Assembly (NCBI RefSeq): GCF_000332135.1
Contig: NZ_KB235896.1
Coordinates: 4,580,356-4,644,355, forward strand
Direction of reading: 5' to 3'
DNA from: Anabaena sp. PCC 7108
Lineage (GTDB): Bacteria > Cyanobacteriota > Cyanobacteriia > Cyanobacteriales > Nostocaceae
Length of the DNA: 64,000 nucleotides
The notes under the pieces are model-generated. The model saw only the letters and a list, made by a program, of their open reading frames with translations. It had not been told where the DNA came from and did not search any database. Every line of letters starts with the position of its first letter. Position 1 is the first letter of the stretch. Positions 8,622 through 18,100 of the stretch are shown piece by piece. The translations under genes were made by a program, and so were the position numbers.

Positions 8622-9431
8622 TTATGCAGATTTAAAGAATCTGATAATTTCCCGGACATGATCGAGAAATTGTCCATCACTAGAAAGTTGTGCAATCGCA
8701 TTTCTGGCTTCTCTCGATAGACGTTCATGTTCTGATTGATTTGTAGCCCGCAATTCTTCTAAATTAGCCATAATTCGCGCTAGTTCTCGGCGGGTTTCTT
8801 CAGAAAAACGTTGTTGATTAGCTACTAAAGAATAAGACTGTTCTGGATTAAGTTGATCTTCTAAAGATTTGATTTTTTGTTCTATTTCAGAAAAGCGATT
8901 CCGAAGTTCCAAAATATCTTCACGAGGATAAGTAAATGCTTGGCGAATCATTCTCAACCGAGCATACAAATATTCATAGGCGCTGATAGCTGGACGCAGT
9001 AAAGTTAATAACAAAGCTGCTCCAGAACTGATATATCCTACAGCACTAATCCCCGTAGCAGCTAAGATATAAAGACCAACGGCTGAAATTAAGTGTAAAC
9101 TAATTGCCAGCCAGAAGGAACGCTTGGCTAAAGCTTTTACATAATTAATTTGTTTTTCATCTACGGGAATGTTTTTTTCAATTGATTCTGCTGCTTCTGC
9201 TAAAACTTCTTTAGCTTGAAAATGCACATTCCAAGGAACTGTGACAATTACTAATAACCACCAAAAACTTGCACCACCAATTACCCAATCAAGAAAATTA
9301 CCAGCAGGTATGTGTAACCATTGCAAAACCCCAAAAGCTAGTAATACTGTGACAACAATTCCCACAATAGAACTGATAAAAAAGTTGAAATACATATTTT
9401 TTATCTTCGGTAAAACAGTTACCCCCATCAT
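8622..9431 (-). CDS. Membrane protein with C-terminal coiled coil, unknown function
   Basis: Not recognised. The 269-residue product has about four hydrophobic segments (roughly 15-38, 45-66, 108-133 and 138-158) and then a charged, heptad-patterned region from about 165 to 255 (RNRFSEIEQKIKSLEDQ, SEETRRELARIMANLEEL) that should form a cytosolic coiled coil. It converges on the amidase-like gene with only seven bases between stop codons. No enzyme motif is visible. No Shine-Dalgarno sequence marks the start; a second ATG follows immediately. Confidence 0.7.
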   Translation of the reverse strand: MMGVTVLPKIKNMYFNFFISSIVGIVVTVLLAFGVLQWLHIPAGNFLDWVIGGASFWWLLVIVTVPWNVHFQAKEVLAEAAESIEKNIPVDEKQINYVKALAKRSFWLAISLHLISAVGLYILAATGISAVGYISSGAALLLTLLRPAISAYEYLYARLRMIRQAFTYPREDILELRNRFSEIEQKIKSLEDQLNPEQSYSLVANQQRFSEETRRELARIMANLEELRATNQSEHERLSREARNAIAQLSSDGQFLDHVREIIRFFKSA

Positions 9432-9489
9432 GGCTACAGGTTAGCTGTTATACTTCTGTCACTGTGCTGGTTTTTCTAATAGCACATGG

Positions 9490-9594
9490 TATAGCAGGTG
9501 ACAGGGAACAGGTGACAGGTGACAGTCTGAAAAGTCTTTTGGTGTCTAGGTTTTATAATCAGTTGGTGTCCTAACCGCCCTGTCTGTTGCTATA
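9490..9594. repeat. MITE-like element, TATAGCA ends (copy 1, 105 bp)
   Basis: Left end TATAGCAGGTGACAGGG and right end CCCTGTCTGTTGCTATA are inverted repeats matching at 15 of 17 positions. The interior carries AGTCTGAAAAGTCTTTTGGTG and TTATAATCAGTTGGTGTCC. Further copies: 36893-36966 (internally deleted), 40352-40452 (opposite orientation) and a 3' remnant at 63168-63199. Confidence 0.85.
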
Positions 9595-9665
9595 ATTATA
9601 GAAATTTGGGATTTTGAACTTGAGTTTTTAGCTTGTTGACTTGTGATAGTTTTTGCACTAGCACA

Positions 9666-10070
9666 CTAAAGAATTAGATAACTACGCCAAATTGGGTGAG
9701 TATTTTGACTATTTTTCTCTGGAAGCAGCAACCTCCAACTTTTACCTTCTTTCTGAATTTGCAAATACACCTCAAAGGGTTTTTGCGCTTGGGTAAAGCT
9801 GCGTTTTGGTAATTTGACTATGAGATTATAGGTTCCCCGCACACGGTAAGCGGGTAAATTTTCAATCGTCAGGGGTTGTTGTTGAGTAACTGAAAGTCCC
9901 TGAATATCAAATGATTGGAAGTCTAAATCTAGCTTTTGGCTAAGTTGCTGTTGGGTTTGTTCTACTTGGAGTGCGATCGCTTTCTGAACTAAATCATAAG
10001 TCGGTAGCAGTGCAATACTACTACATGAAGTTAAAAAAACTAAAATCACTGTTACAAAAAACCGCACCAT
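9666..10070 (-). CDS. Small predicted lipoprotein, unknown function
   Basis: A 134-residue product with a hydrophobic N-terminus (MVRFFVTVILVFLTSCSS) whose LTSC is a lipobox, giving a mature protein acylated on Cys16. The mature part is mostly beta-like with an amphipathic N-terminal helix rich in Gln (VEQTQQQLSQKLDLDF). No catalytic motif is seen. It lies 44 bases downstream of the alpha/beta hydrolase gene on the same strand and may be co-transcribed with it. Lipoprotein nature is fairly secure; role unknown. Confidence 0.7.
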   Translation of the reverse strand: MVRFFVTVILVFLTSCSSIALLPTYDLVQKAIALQVEQTQQQLSQKLDLDFQSFDIQGLSVTQQQPLTIENLPAYRVRGTYNLIVKLPKRSFTQAQKPFEVYLQIQKEGKSWRLLLPEKNSQNTHPIWRSYLIL

Positions 10071-10114
10071 ATGCTTCTAATAATTGTGAAATTTGATGAT
10101 TAAAGATGATGAAA

Positions 10115-11317
10115 TTACTGGCTAAACAAAGCCCAAGCCAAAAACCTTTCGGTGTAATATAAAGCTAATTGATTACTAACACCATTAAAAATCGCATCAA
10201 AAGAGTGTTCAGCCCAAGGAATTTCTATAAAAACCGCAGTATTACCAGAGTTATGTAAACGCTCATACATTTGTCTACCAAATCTCGCTTCTACTAAATG
10301 ATCACGACCACCATAAATTAATAAAGTTGGTGGTAAAGGACGAGTAACGTAATTTATCGGTGAAGCCATTTTATACTGTTGAGGAAATTCTGATAAAGAG
10401 CCACCAATAAATGCTTTTAAAACTGCGCGACTGTTAATAGGATCAGGACTTGGTGGTGATTTATATCCTTCAGTTAAGTCAATAGGTCCGTAATAGTTTA
10501 CCACAGCTAAAATAGTTGGTGCATCTGGTTGATAAGCCGCCAACATCGCTAAGTGCGCTCCCGAAGAACGTCCTAATAATATCATGCGTTCTACATCTGC
10601 TTCATATTCAGCAGCGTGTTTGCGAATAAAATTTAGGGCTGTATTTATATCATCTAATTGAGCCGGAAATGTATATTTGGGTGCGTGTCGATAATCAATA
10701 GCAAATACTGTATATCCACGACTGGCAATATATTGATTAAATTCAGAATTTGCATGAGGATTACCATATTCCCAAGCTCCACCATAAATGACTACTAGCG
10801 CTGGATATTTCCCCACTGCTTGAGGTTGATAAACTTCCATTTGTAAAGCCACTCCTGCCGGATTAGCAAAAACAATCCCGGTTTGATGACGAGTTTTACC
10901 TAATGGAATCCCTCGAAAAGTATTAATTAAACTAAAAGGACTAGGTTGCATCTTGGTGCTGACTTGGATGGGAATTTTGTCTAGATAATTTGTACCTAAG
11001 CCTTGTTTCATCCCTTGCTCTATTTGCATTTGAGTTGTTGTAATATTCACTAGCACTAATGCACAAAATAACAATCCTATGCAGCTAAAAATGTATGCCA
11101 GACGCTGTATTTTACGCTGACGAATCCAAAAAAAAGAAACAAATAAAGAAAGTACATTTAATATCAACAACCAAGGACTAATTTCTGGCGCTCCTACTGC
11201 CAGTTTAAGTAAAAACATATTTGGAGCAGGAATAACAATCCAAGCACTGAGGAATAGACTAATTAAACTTAGTAAGAATGCGAACGATAAAAACAATATT
11301 TTGCTTTGATAGAACAT
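10115..11317 (-). CDS. Membrane-anchored alpha/beta hydrolase (esterase/lipase-like)
   Basis: A 400-residue protein with about three N-terminal membrane segments (roughly 5-28, 43-64 and 70-92) followed by an alpha/beta hydrolase domain from about 155. The oxyanion-hole segment is VVIYGGAWEYG, the nucleophile elbow is GRSSGAH (Ser between the two glycines), the acid is in YGGRDHLVE and the base His in WAEHSFDA. The combination resembles the BD-FAE/hormone-sensitive-lipase-like esterases. Substrate cannot be told. The small lipoprotein gene follows on the same strand. Confidence 0.85.
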   Translation of the reverse strand: MFYQSKILFLSFAFLLSLISLFLSAWIVIPAPNMFLLKLAVGAPEISPWLLILNVLSLFVSFFWIRQRKIQRLAYIFSCIGLLFCALVLVNITTTQMQIEQGMKQGLGTNYLDKIPIQVSTKMQPSPFSLINTFRGIPLGKTRHQTGIVFANPAGVALQMEVYQPQAVGKYPALVVIYGGAWEYGNPHANSEFNQYIASRGYTVFAIDYRHAPKYTFPAQLDDINTALNFIRKHAAEYEADVERMILLGRSSGAHLAMLAAYQPDAPTILAVVNYYGPIDLTEGYKSPPSPDPINSRAVLKAFIGGSLSEFPQQYKMASPINYVTRPLPPTLLIYGGRDHLVEARFGRQMYERLHNSGNTAVFIEIPWAEHSFDAIFNGVSNQLALYYTERFLAWALFSQ

Positions 11318-11657
11318 TGAAGATAAACCAATTTAGTCTATTTTATACTATTTTGGATAGTGTGATTCTTACTGATAGACATTGTCAATGTGAAAGGAAT
11401 CGAAATATCTACAAACTCAGTTTTTTATTTTTTATTTTTTATACTGTACTAATTATGCTCTCAATGAGTATTATTTTTAACGCCATATAATTAAATTTTC
11501 AACCACATCAAAATACGGAAAGTATTAAATAGCAATAAATACCAGCCATAATGCCAATTACTTACTCAAAATCAAGCACTTCTATAACCAAAGAAAGATA
11601 ATTAAATTGGTTAAAAAAGTTATGTTTACATCTAAAGTAATCTGAGCATAAAAGATA
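11318..11657. other. Gene-free stretch
   Basis: Strongly AT-rich DNA between two divergently transcribed genes. It should contain both promoters; no repeat, RNA gene or convincing short gene was seen. Confidence 0.5.
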
Positions 11658-12536
11658 ATGTATAAGTTTTGCCAAAAAACTCACAATAAAATTTTAACAA
11701 GGATTAATAAAATTCCATTTGTACGAGATCAAGGTGAAATAGCCTATCAAAAAGCGGTAAAAAAACATATTATCTATCTGCCGCATCTTTCCCAAAGTGA
11801 TTTTTATTTACTCAATAGAATCAAAGAGGAGGGAGTTGTAATTACAACATTAGAAGAATTAGGGATTCCATCTAGCTATCAATTACTAGATGCAGCTAAA
11901 AATATCATACCCAAAATAAGAACAAGTATTGATAGTCAGCAAGAAGAAATTGTTGTTCATGCTACTTCTCAGCAAATAATGGAATATCCAGAAATATTTT
12001 TGTGGGGATTAGAACAACGTTTACTCAACATTATTGAGAATTATTTTGGATTTCCAGTAGCCTATCATGGTGTATATTTTCGTAGAGATATCAGCAATCA
12101 ATTAGAAAAAGGTTCAAGATTATGGCATATAGATAGAGAAGCTCAAAGAGTAATGAAAATCATTATTTATTTGAATGATATTGATGAGAACCACGGACCA
12201 TTTCAATATATTTCTCAGTCTTTAACTTCAGATATAGCTCATTCTTTAAAATATGTATCTGGCTACATTAGTGACAAAATCATGCAAGAGTTTACATCTT
12301 CTGAAAATTATAAATCATGTCTTGGTTCTATAGGTACAGTGGTATTCGCTGCTACAGATCGTATATTTCATCGTGGGAAAATACCCATAAAATCAGATAG
12401 ATTCGCTCTCTTTTTTGATTATACACCCCGCAGTAAAAAGCATTCATTTTATAGTAGTTCATCTTTGCCCTATGAAGACTTAATATTATTAGCAGAAAAT
12501 TTTGCAAAATCACAAAAAGAACATATTGTATGGTAA
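11658..12536 (+). CDS. Phytanoyl-CoA dioxygenase (PhyH)-like Fe(II)/2-oxoglutarate oxygenase
   Basis: The 292-residue protein carries the facial triad of non-haem iron oxygenases: H157 and D159 in LWHIDRE, and H238 in IFHRGK. R248 in SDRFALFFDY is placed to bind the 2-oxoglutarate carboxylate. The double-stranded beta-helix core spans about 130-260. Proteins of this family hydroxylate lipids, amino acids or secondary metabolites; the substrate is not predictable here. The gene stands alone in very AT-rich DNA and converges on the desaturase-SDR gene with an inverted repeat (12638-12663) between them. Confidence 0.8.
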   Translation: MYKFCQKTHNKILTRINKIPFVRDQGEIAYQKAVKKHIIYLPHLSQSDFYLLNRIKEEGVVITTLEELGIPSSYQLLDAAKNIIPKIRTSIDSQQEEIVVHATSQQIMEYPEIFLWGLEQRLLNIIENYFGFPVAYHGVYFRRDISNQLEKGSRLWHIDREAQRVMKIIIYLNDIDENHGPFQYISQSLTSDIAHSLKYVSGYISDKIMQEFTSSENYKSCLGSIGTVVFAATDRIFHRGKIPIKSDRFALFFDYTPRSKKHSFYSSSSLPYEDLILLAENFAKSQKEHIVW

Positions 12537-12637
12537 TGTAAATTATAGAGTTTCTCGATTAAATAAAATACATCACTTGACTTTTTTATTTTAAATTCAT
12601 GGCAACTGTATTTTACATAATTGCCGTTATATCACCA

Positions 12638-12663
12638 TGTAGAGATTAGTAAATATCTCTACA
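12638..12663. terminator. Inverted repeat between convergent genes
   Basis: TGTAGAGAT and ATCTCTACA form a perfect 9-bp stem around an 8-base loop between two converging stop codons. There is no T-run on either side, so intrinsic termination is only possible, not shown. Confidence 0.4.
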
Positions 12664-12696
12664 AGATGACTTATTTAAATGCTAATTACTATAGAA

Positions 12697-13914
12697 TTAG
12701 TCGGCTTTACTAAAAACGCGATAATACAACCAATTACTAAATTCCTTGATGGGAAATAGCAAATATGTCAGCGGGTTGATTGTGACAATAATATTTCTAA
12801 AATCACGATTGGCTAAAAACAAAATCCCTCGCGCTACTTGAGATGCTGACATCACACCATAAGGATTTAGTTGACTCTTAAATGGTCCCAAGATTAACTT
12901 ACGAATTACACACACTTGATCTAGCCGCTTGAGAGTAATCATATCCCCCAAAGCTCTTTTACTGAGTTCATAGAGAGGACTTAAAGCTGGGGAAACCTCC
13001 GCTTCCGAAGTGTTAACCCAAATTTCTTTAGTGGCTTTAGCAAATGGACCTGTAACAGTTGCAGAAAATATATCTATCAACCGCAACGCCGAAAAGGTAT
13101 TGACTTCATAGGAATTTTGAATTGCTGCTGATGTGCGATCGCTATAAACATTCACGCCATGATTGATAATGAGAATATCCACTTTCTCTAATCTGGCTTG
13201 TAGTTCCGCTTCATTACCCAATTCCCAAGCCAGCACCTTCACCCCAGCTTGCGGCTGTATTTTATCGGGATTGGTGCTTAATGCCACAACTGTAGCATTA
13301 TGCTTCAGCAATTGAGCCACCAATGCTTGTCCTAACGCACCAGACGCACCTGTTAAAGCCACGGTTTTACCTTTGACAGAAAGTCCTGTTCCCAAAATTT
13401 TATCCACTAAAGGAAAGACACCACTGTAATAAGCGTTAACATCATCAAAATGATGTCGCCAATGATAAGTTCTATTTACCCACCAAACGGAAGGAATTGT
13501 CTGTAAAGGTCCAGGTAGGTGGTTGTAGTCTGTATCAATTGTCCCTTGGAAATACCGCCCAGATGCACCATATAAAAAAGTTACAGCATAGACGACTCCT
13601 AACCATAACCCCCATTGCTGGGCGAATAAAGCCAGTACTGTTAATATCAATACCAAGAGACTCGACTCTAATATGTCATGGTAAAGTTGAGAATCTAAAT
13701 AAGCTTTTTGGGAAACTAACGATAAATCCCGACGATAAGCCGCATGGTGCTTATTATGCCATTTAGCCAGCCAAGTTACCTGGTGACACAAAGCATGGTA
13801 GCTGTCCCTCAATATTTCTGCGAGTAATAGGGAGAATAACCCCCAAGCCGCAAACTGTAAGCAGCTATTTACTAAAATCCAATCAATTGTTAAGCTTTCA
13901 GCCAGTTTCATCAC
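12697..13914 (-). CDS. Bifunctional fatty-acid/sterol desaturase-hydroxylase and short-chain dehydrogenase
   Basis: A 405-residue fusion. The first half (about 15-175) is a membrane-bound fatty-acid-hydroxylase-type domain with the His clusters HALCHQVTWLAKWHNKHH, DYNHLPG and YHWRHHFDD that would hold a di-iron centre. The second half (about 185-370) is a Rossmann-fold short-chain dehydrogenase: nucleotide-binding GASGALGQ, INHGVN, and the YELSK catalytic Tyr-Lys pair. The fusion recurs in cyanobacterial annotation as bifunctional sterol desaturase/SDR; its substrate is not established, and a wax/lipid or carotenoid-type substrate is only a guess. Confidence 0.85.
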   Translation of the reverse strand: MMKLAESLTIDWILVNSCLQFAAWGLFSLLLAEILRDSYHALCHQVTWLAKWHNKHHAAYRRDLSLVSQKAYLDSQLYHDILESSLLVLILTVLALFAQQWGLWLGVVYAVTFLYGASGRYFQGTIDTDYNHLPGPLQTIPSVWWVNRTYHWRHHFDDVNAYYSGVFPLVDKILGTGLSVKGKTVALTGASGALGQALVAQLLKHNATVVALSTNPDKIQPQAGVKVLAWELGNEAELQARLEKVDILIINHGVNVYSDRTSAAIQNSYEVNTFSALRLIDIFSATVTGPFAKATKEIWVNTSEAEVSPALSPLYELSKRALGDMITLKRLDQVCVIRKLILGPFKSQLNPYGVMSASQVARGILFLANRDFRNIIVTINPLTYLLFPIKEFSNWLYYRVFSKAD

Positions 13915-14120
13915 GTTTTTGTTGACACGATTTATTCTTAATTATTCTTCATAATAGATAATAGGTAAAACGTAATGGGTAATTTTTTTTCTCATACCTA
14001 ATTTTTAGAATTTTTAAATGTGCTTATTCTCTAGCAAGCGCATTTTAGTTTAAATAAAATTGCTTAAACGCTTTTAATAAATTACAGGCAAAAGATAATA
14101 TCAAGTTATCACACCATATT

Positions 14121-15068
14121 ATGACATTATTTAATCCAGAAGATTGCTTAATTTTAGTAGTCGATGACGTAAAACTAAATTTGCAAGTTATAGCCAATAT
14201 ATTAGATCAAGTTGGCTATGAATATACCTTAGTATCCAATGGTTCTCAAGCTTTAGAACGTGTCAAATCTGCTCATCCAGACTTAATTTTATTAGACTTA
14301 ATGATGCCAGAAATGGATGGTTTGGAGGTATGTGAACAAATTCAAAGTAATCCCGAATTATCAGAAATTCCGATTATTTTTATTTCTGCTAGTAAAGAAC
14401 AAGATCATTTACTACAAGCTTTTGAAAAGGGAGCAGTTGATTACATGGTCAAACCTTTTCATACAGCGGAACTTCTAGCTCGTGTCAGAATGCATTTAGA
14501 ACTAAAATATTCAAGACAAAAATTAAAAAAATTATTACATGAACAAGGGGAATTAGTCAAAAAATTAGAAAAATTAGCCAACACAGATCCATTAACTGAA
14601 ATTTGGAACCGTCGTTATCTTTTAATGATAGCAGAACAAGAAATCAAGCGTAGTCAGAGATATTATTTGCCTTTTTCTGTCCTTTTAATAGATATTGACT
14701 ATTTCAAACGAATTAACGATACATTTGGACACAGTATAGGAGATGAAGTAATTATATTCATGACTAAAACTGTGTTTAGTTGTTTGCGTCAAGTAGATTC
14801 TTTTGGGAGATTTGGAGGGGAAGAATTTGTTGTATTACTACCAGAAACAGATATTCATGGAGCCATAATAGTTGCTGAACGTATCCGAGAAAATATTAAC
14901 AATCAATATATTTTTGTTGGAGAAAAAAAAGTATCAATTACGGTTAGTATTGGTATAGCCAGCTATAACTCGACTGACAAGACTATTGATACTATCATTC
15001 AACGAGCTGATAAAGCACTTTATCAAGCCAAAAATCAAGGACGCAACCGGGTAATTGCTGATAATTAA
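14121..15068 (+). CDS. Response regulator with diguanylate cyclase (GGDEF) output
   Basis: Makes cyclic-di-GMP from two GTP in the cytosol under control of a receiver domain. Residues about 8-125 are the receiver, with acidic pocket VVDDV and phospho-acceptor D59 in LILLDLMMPEMDG, and Lys in MVKPFH. A short coiled linker leads to the GGDEF domain (about 155-315) with active site GGEEF at 232-236. The inhibitory I-site RQVD lies five residues before it, so product feedback is expected. No EAL domain. The gene faces the large hybrid kinase gene at 15129-19025, a plausible but unproven partner. Confidence 0.95.
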   Translation: MTLFNPEDCLILVVDDVKLNLQVIANILDQVGYEYTLVSNGSQALERVKSAHPDLILLDLMMPEMDGLEVCEQIQSNPELSEIPIIFISASKEQDHLLQAFEKGAVDYMVKPFHTAELLARVRMHLELKYSRQKLKKLLHEQGELVKKLEKLANTDPLTEIWNRRYLLMIAEQEIKRSQRYYLPFSVLLIDIDYFKRINDTFGHSIGDEVIIFMTKTVFSCLRQVDSFGRFGGEEFVVLLPETDIHGAIIVAERIRENINNQYIFVGEKKVSITVSIGIASYNSTDKTIDTIIQRADKALYQAKNQGRNRVIADN

Positions 15069-15128
15069 GGGTTACTAAAAATTATGGTTCTAGCGTTTAT
15101 GTAAAACAACAGTTTTAAATCAATTTTT

Positions 15129-18100
15129 TTAAATCAAAGTTTCTAGTGATTGTCGTATAGATGGAAACTGGTCAATTATTAAAGGTAGTTGATCCATATT
15201 AAACGCATCTAAATTACTGTGTAAATAATTAGCATAATCCACTAATAACTGACAATTATACTCTTCTCCCCATGCTTTCAATCGCTGACCAAAATGCTTG
15301 ATTTGACGCATTTTAAGAGTTTTGCGTAAAGTAGTCCAGACCATTTCTTCTTCTTGTTTTAATTTGATTAATAATTCTGGTAAATTCGTCGGAGATGTTA
15401 ATAATTTATGAGTATTAATATTGGTTTGAAAGTTATCTAATTGATTCTGGCTTTCAACTGGAATCACCGATTGTAAATGTTTCTTAAGTTCTGTGACAAG
15501 TTGGCTGCGACTAATAGGTTTGGATAAAAATCCCTGACAGATTTGCTCAAGTTCATCCTGTTCTTGGGTTTGAGATGAAGCCGAAACAATTATTATAGGA
15601 ATAGCTTGCGTTGCTTCATCCTGTTTAAGATATTGTGCTGTTTCCTTTCCGTCCATATGTGTCATTTTTAGATCCAACAAAATCAAATCAGGACGGTGTA
15701 ATTGAACTAAATTAATAGCTTGTTGTCCTGCTTCTGCAACCAGAAGAAAATGGTGAGTTTTATCAAAATATCCCTTAATTAATTCCCGATTTGAATCTAC
15801 ATCATCTACAACTAAAATTGTACTAGGTGTAAATTGGTTCAAATTATCATCTTGAGACGATTCTGCCACTATTTGTTTCAATTCAATTGCAGGTGAAACT
15901 GCTGGAAAAACGAAAGTGAAAGTACTACCTATGCCCAATTCACTTTGGAGTGTCACCATTCCACCCATCATATTAATTAATCGTTGAGTAATTGCTAGTC
16001 CTAAACCTGTACCTCCATATTTGCGGTTGCTTTGTCCAACACTTTGAACAAAAGCCTCAAAAATACTTTCTTGTTGATTACGGGCAATACCAATCCCTGT
16101 ATCTTCAACAGCAATTTCTAACCAGATTTTTTCTTCATTATTTGTAGAATAGGGATGAGCGCGAATTAATATTTGAATGTGTCCTTGTTTAGTAAACTTC
16201 AAAGCATTGCCGACAACATTAAAAAGAATTTGGCGCAAACGAATTTCATCAATATAAATAGCTGGAGGTAATGTGTCCTCAATTGTTGAGTAAAGAGTTA
16301 AATTTTTTGAAGTTGCAGTTGGGTTAAATATTTGTAATATCTCTTGAATTAAAGTACGTAAATCAATAGGCTCATAGTGGAGTTCAAGCTTACCAGCTTC
16401 AATTTTAGAAAGGTCAAGAATATCATTAATTAATGCCAGTAGAGTTCTTCCACTGGTAGTAATGGCTTGAACATAAGAGGCTATATTAGGTTCTGTGACA
16501 GCAGATTTTAATAAGTCTGCAAAACCCAAAATAGCATTCATCGGAGTACGAATTTCGTGACTCATATTAGCAAGAAATTCACTTTTAGCTTGGTTAGCGC
16601 TTTGTGCTTGTTGAGTTGCTTCCTCCAATGCCAAGTTTTTCAGCTTCAGTTCTTCTTCAGCTTGTTTGCGAGCCGTTATATCCATAACAGTTCCAAAGTA
16701 GCGAATAATCTCACCTGCTTCATTGGATAAAGCCACTGCTTGGCCAGATACCCAAATTACCTCGCCATTAGGCTTACAGAAACGATATTCCATTGAAAAG
16801 GAATACCTTTGTTGAATAGCATTATTCCATTCAGTTAAAATGTTTTTTTGGTCATCAGGATGAAGTGCTTGAATCCAGCCCCTACCTAGAGAATCTAGCA
16901 TCGACATTCCTGTCAATTCTGAGTAACGAGGATTAATATACGAGCAGTTACCTTGGTTGTCAGTTTGAAAAATGCCCACAGGTGCATGAGTGACTAAAAT
17001 CCTATAGCGTTTCTCACTTTCTCTCAGTGCTGATTCGGCTTGTTTGCGTTCGGCTTCAAGCCGTGCTTTTTCGCTCACATCATCGAGAACATAAGAAAAA
17101 CGAGGACGGTTATTAGCAAGGCCAATGTAACAAACTGTAGCAGACAGCCATTTCATTGTCCCATCTGTGATGTGTTGATATTCAAACCGAACTGGTTGAC
17201 CGGTGCGTTGACTTTCTTGATAGTGAGTTATCCAAACACGAATATATTCTTGAGGTGTACCCATGTGACTGGCAAGTTGATTTTGTATTGCCTCTGGGGT
17301 AGTGCCAAAAAATTGAGCAGAGGCATAGTTATCAGATAGATGTAATATGTCATCATCTAGTAGTTCCACCACACCCATCATCATTGGTGCTGAATCATAA
17401 AAACTCCGTACTGTTGCTTCTCTTTCTCTGAGTGCGGCTTCTGTTTGTTGAGAGTAAAGTAACTCTTGTTGCAAACGTTGATTGGCAGCTTGGAGTTCAC
17501 CAGTTCTTTCTGCTACCTTAGCTTCAAGTTCTATATTTGCTTTTTGAACTTGTTCTAATAAAGTTCCTTGTTGAATAGCATTGGCTACTTGTATTGATAG
17601 GTGTTCTAGAAACTCTACTTCATCAGGTTGCCAATGACGTACATTGTTACAGCTATGGGCAATCAGCAATCCCCAAGGTGAATCATCTAATATAATTGGG
17701 ACTAATAAATAGGCTTTGACTTGAAACTGGGTTAAGAATTCAATGTAACAAGGACTCAAGTTGGCTTGATGAATATCAGCAATAGCTTTAGAACAGAAGT
17801 GTGGATTTGAGTTTAGCCAATTTGTCTGGCGGCACTCATCTTTAATCATCCATTCTAAAATTGACCATTGGGGAGTCTTGACTGATTCCACTGTTACTTT
17901 TCCACCGCAGTCAGGGTAAAAGCGATAAATAACTACACGCTCAACCTGTAGCAATTCTCGGATTTCTGTGACGGTTGTTTGGAGAATTTTTTCTAAACTT
18001 AAAGAAGCACGAATGCGAAAAGCGATATCAGCTAAAAGTTGTTTTTGTTGAGTCTGCTTTTGTAGTTTGACTTGATGCTGGCAAACTTGTGTTTTGAGAT

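Noticed and set aside
11278-11490. Plus-strand open frame of 70 residues
   Set aside because: Partly antisense to the alpha/beta hydrolase start region, with low-complexity Phe/Ile/Leu composition and no ribosome-binding site.
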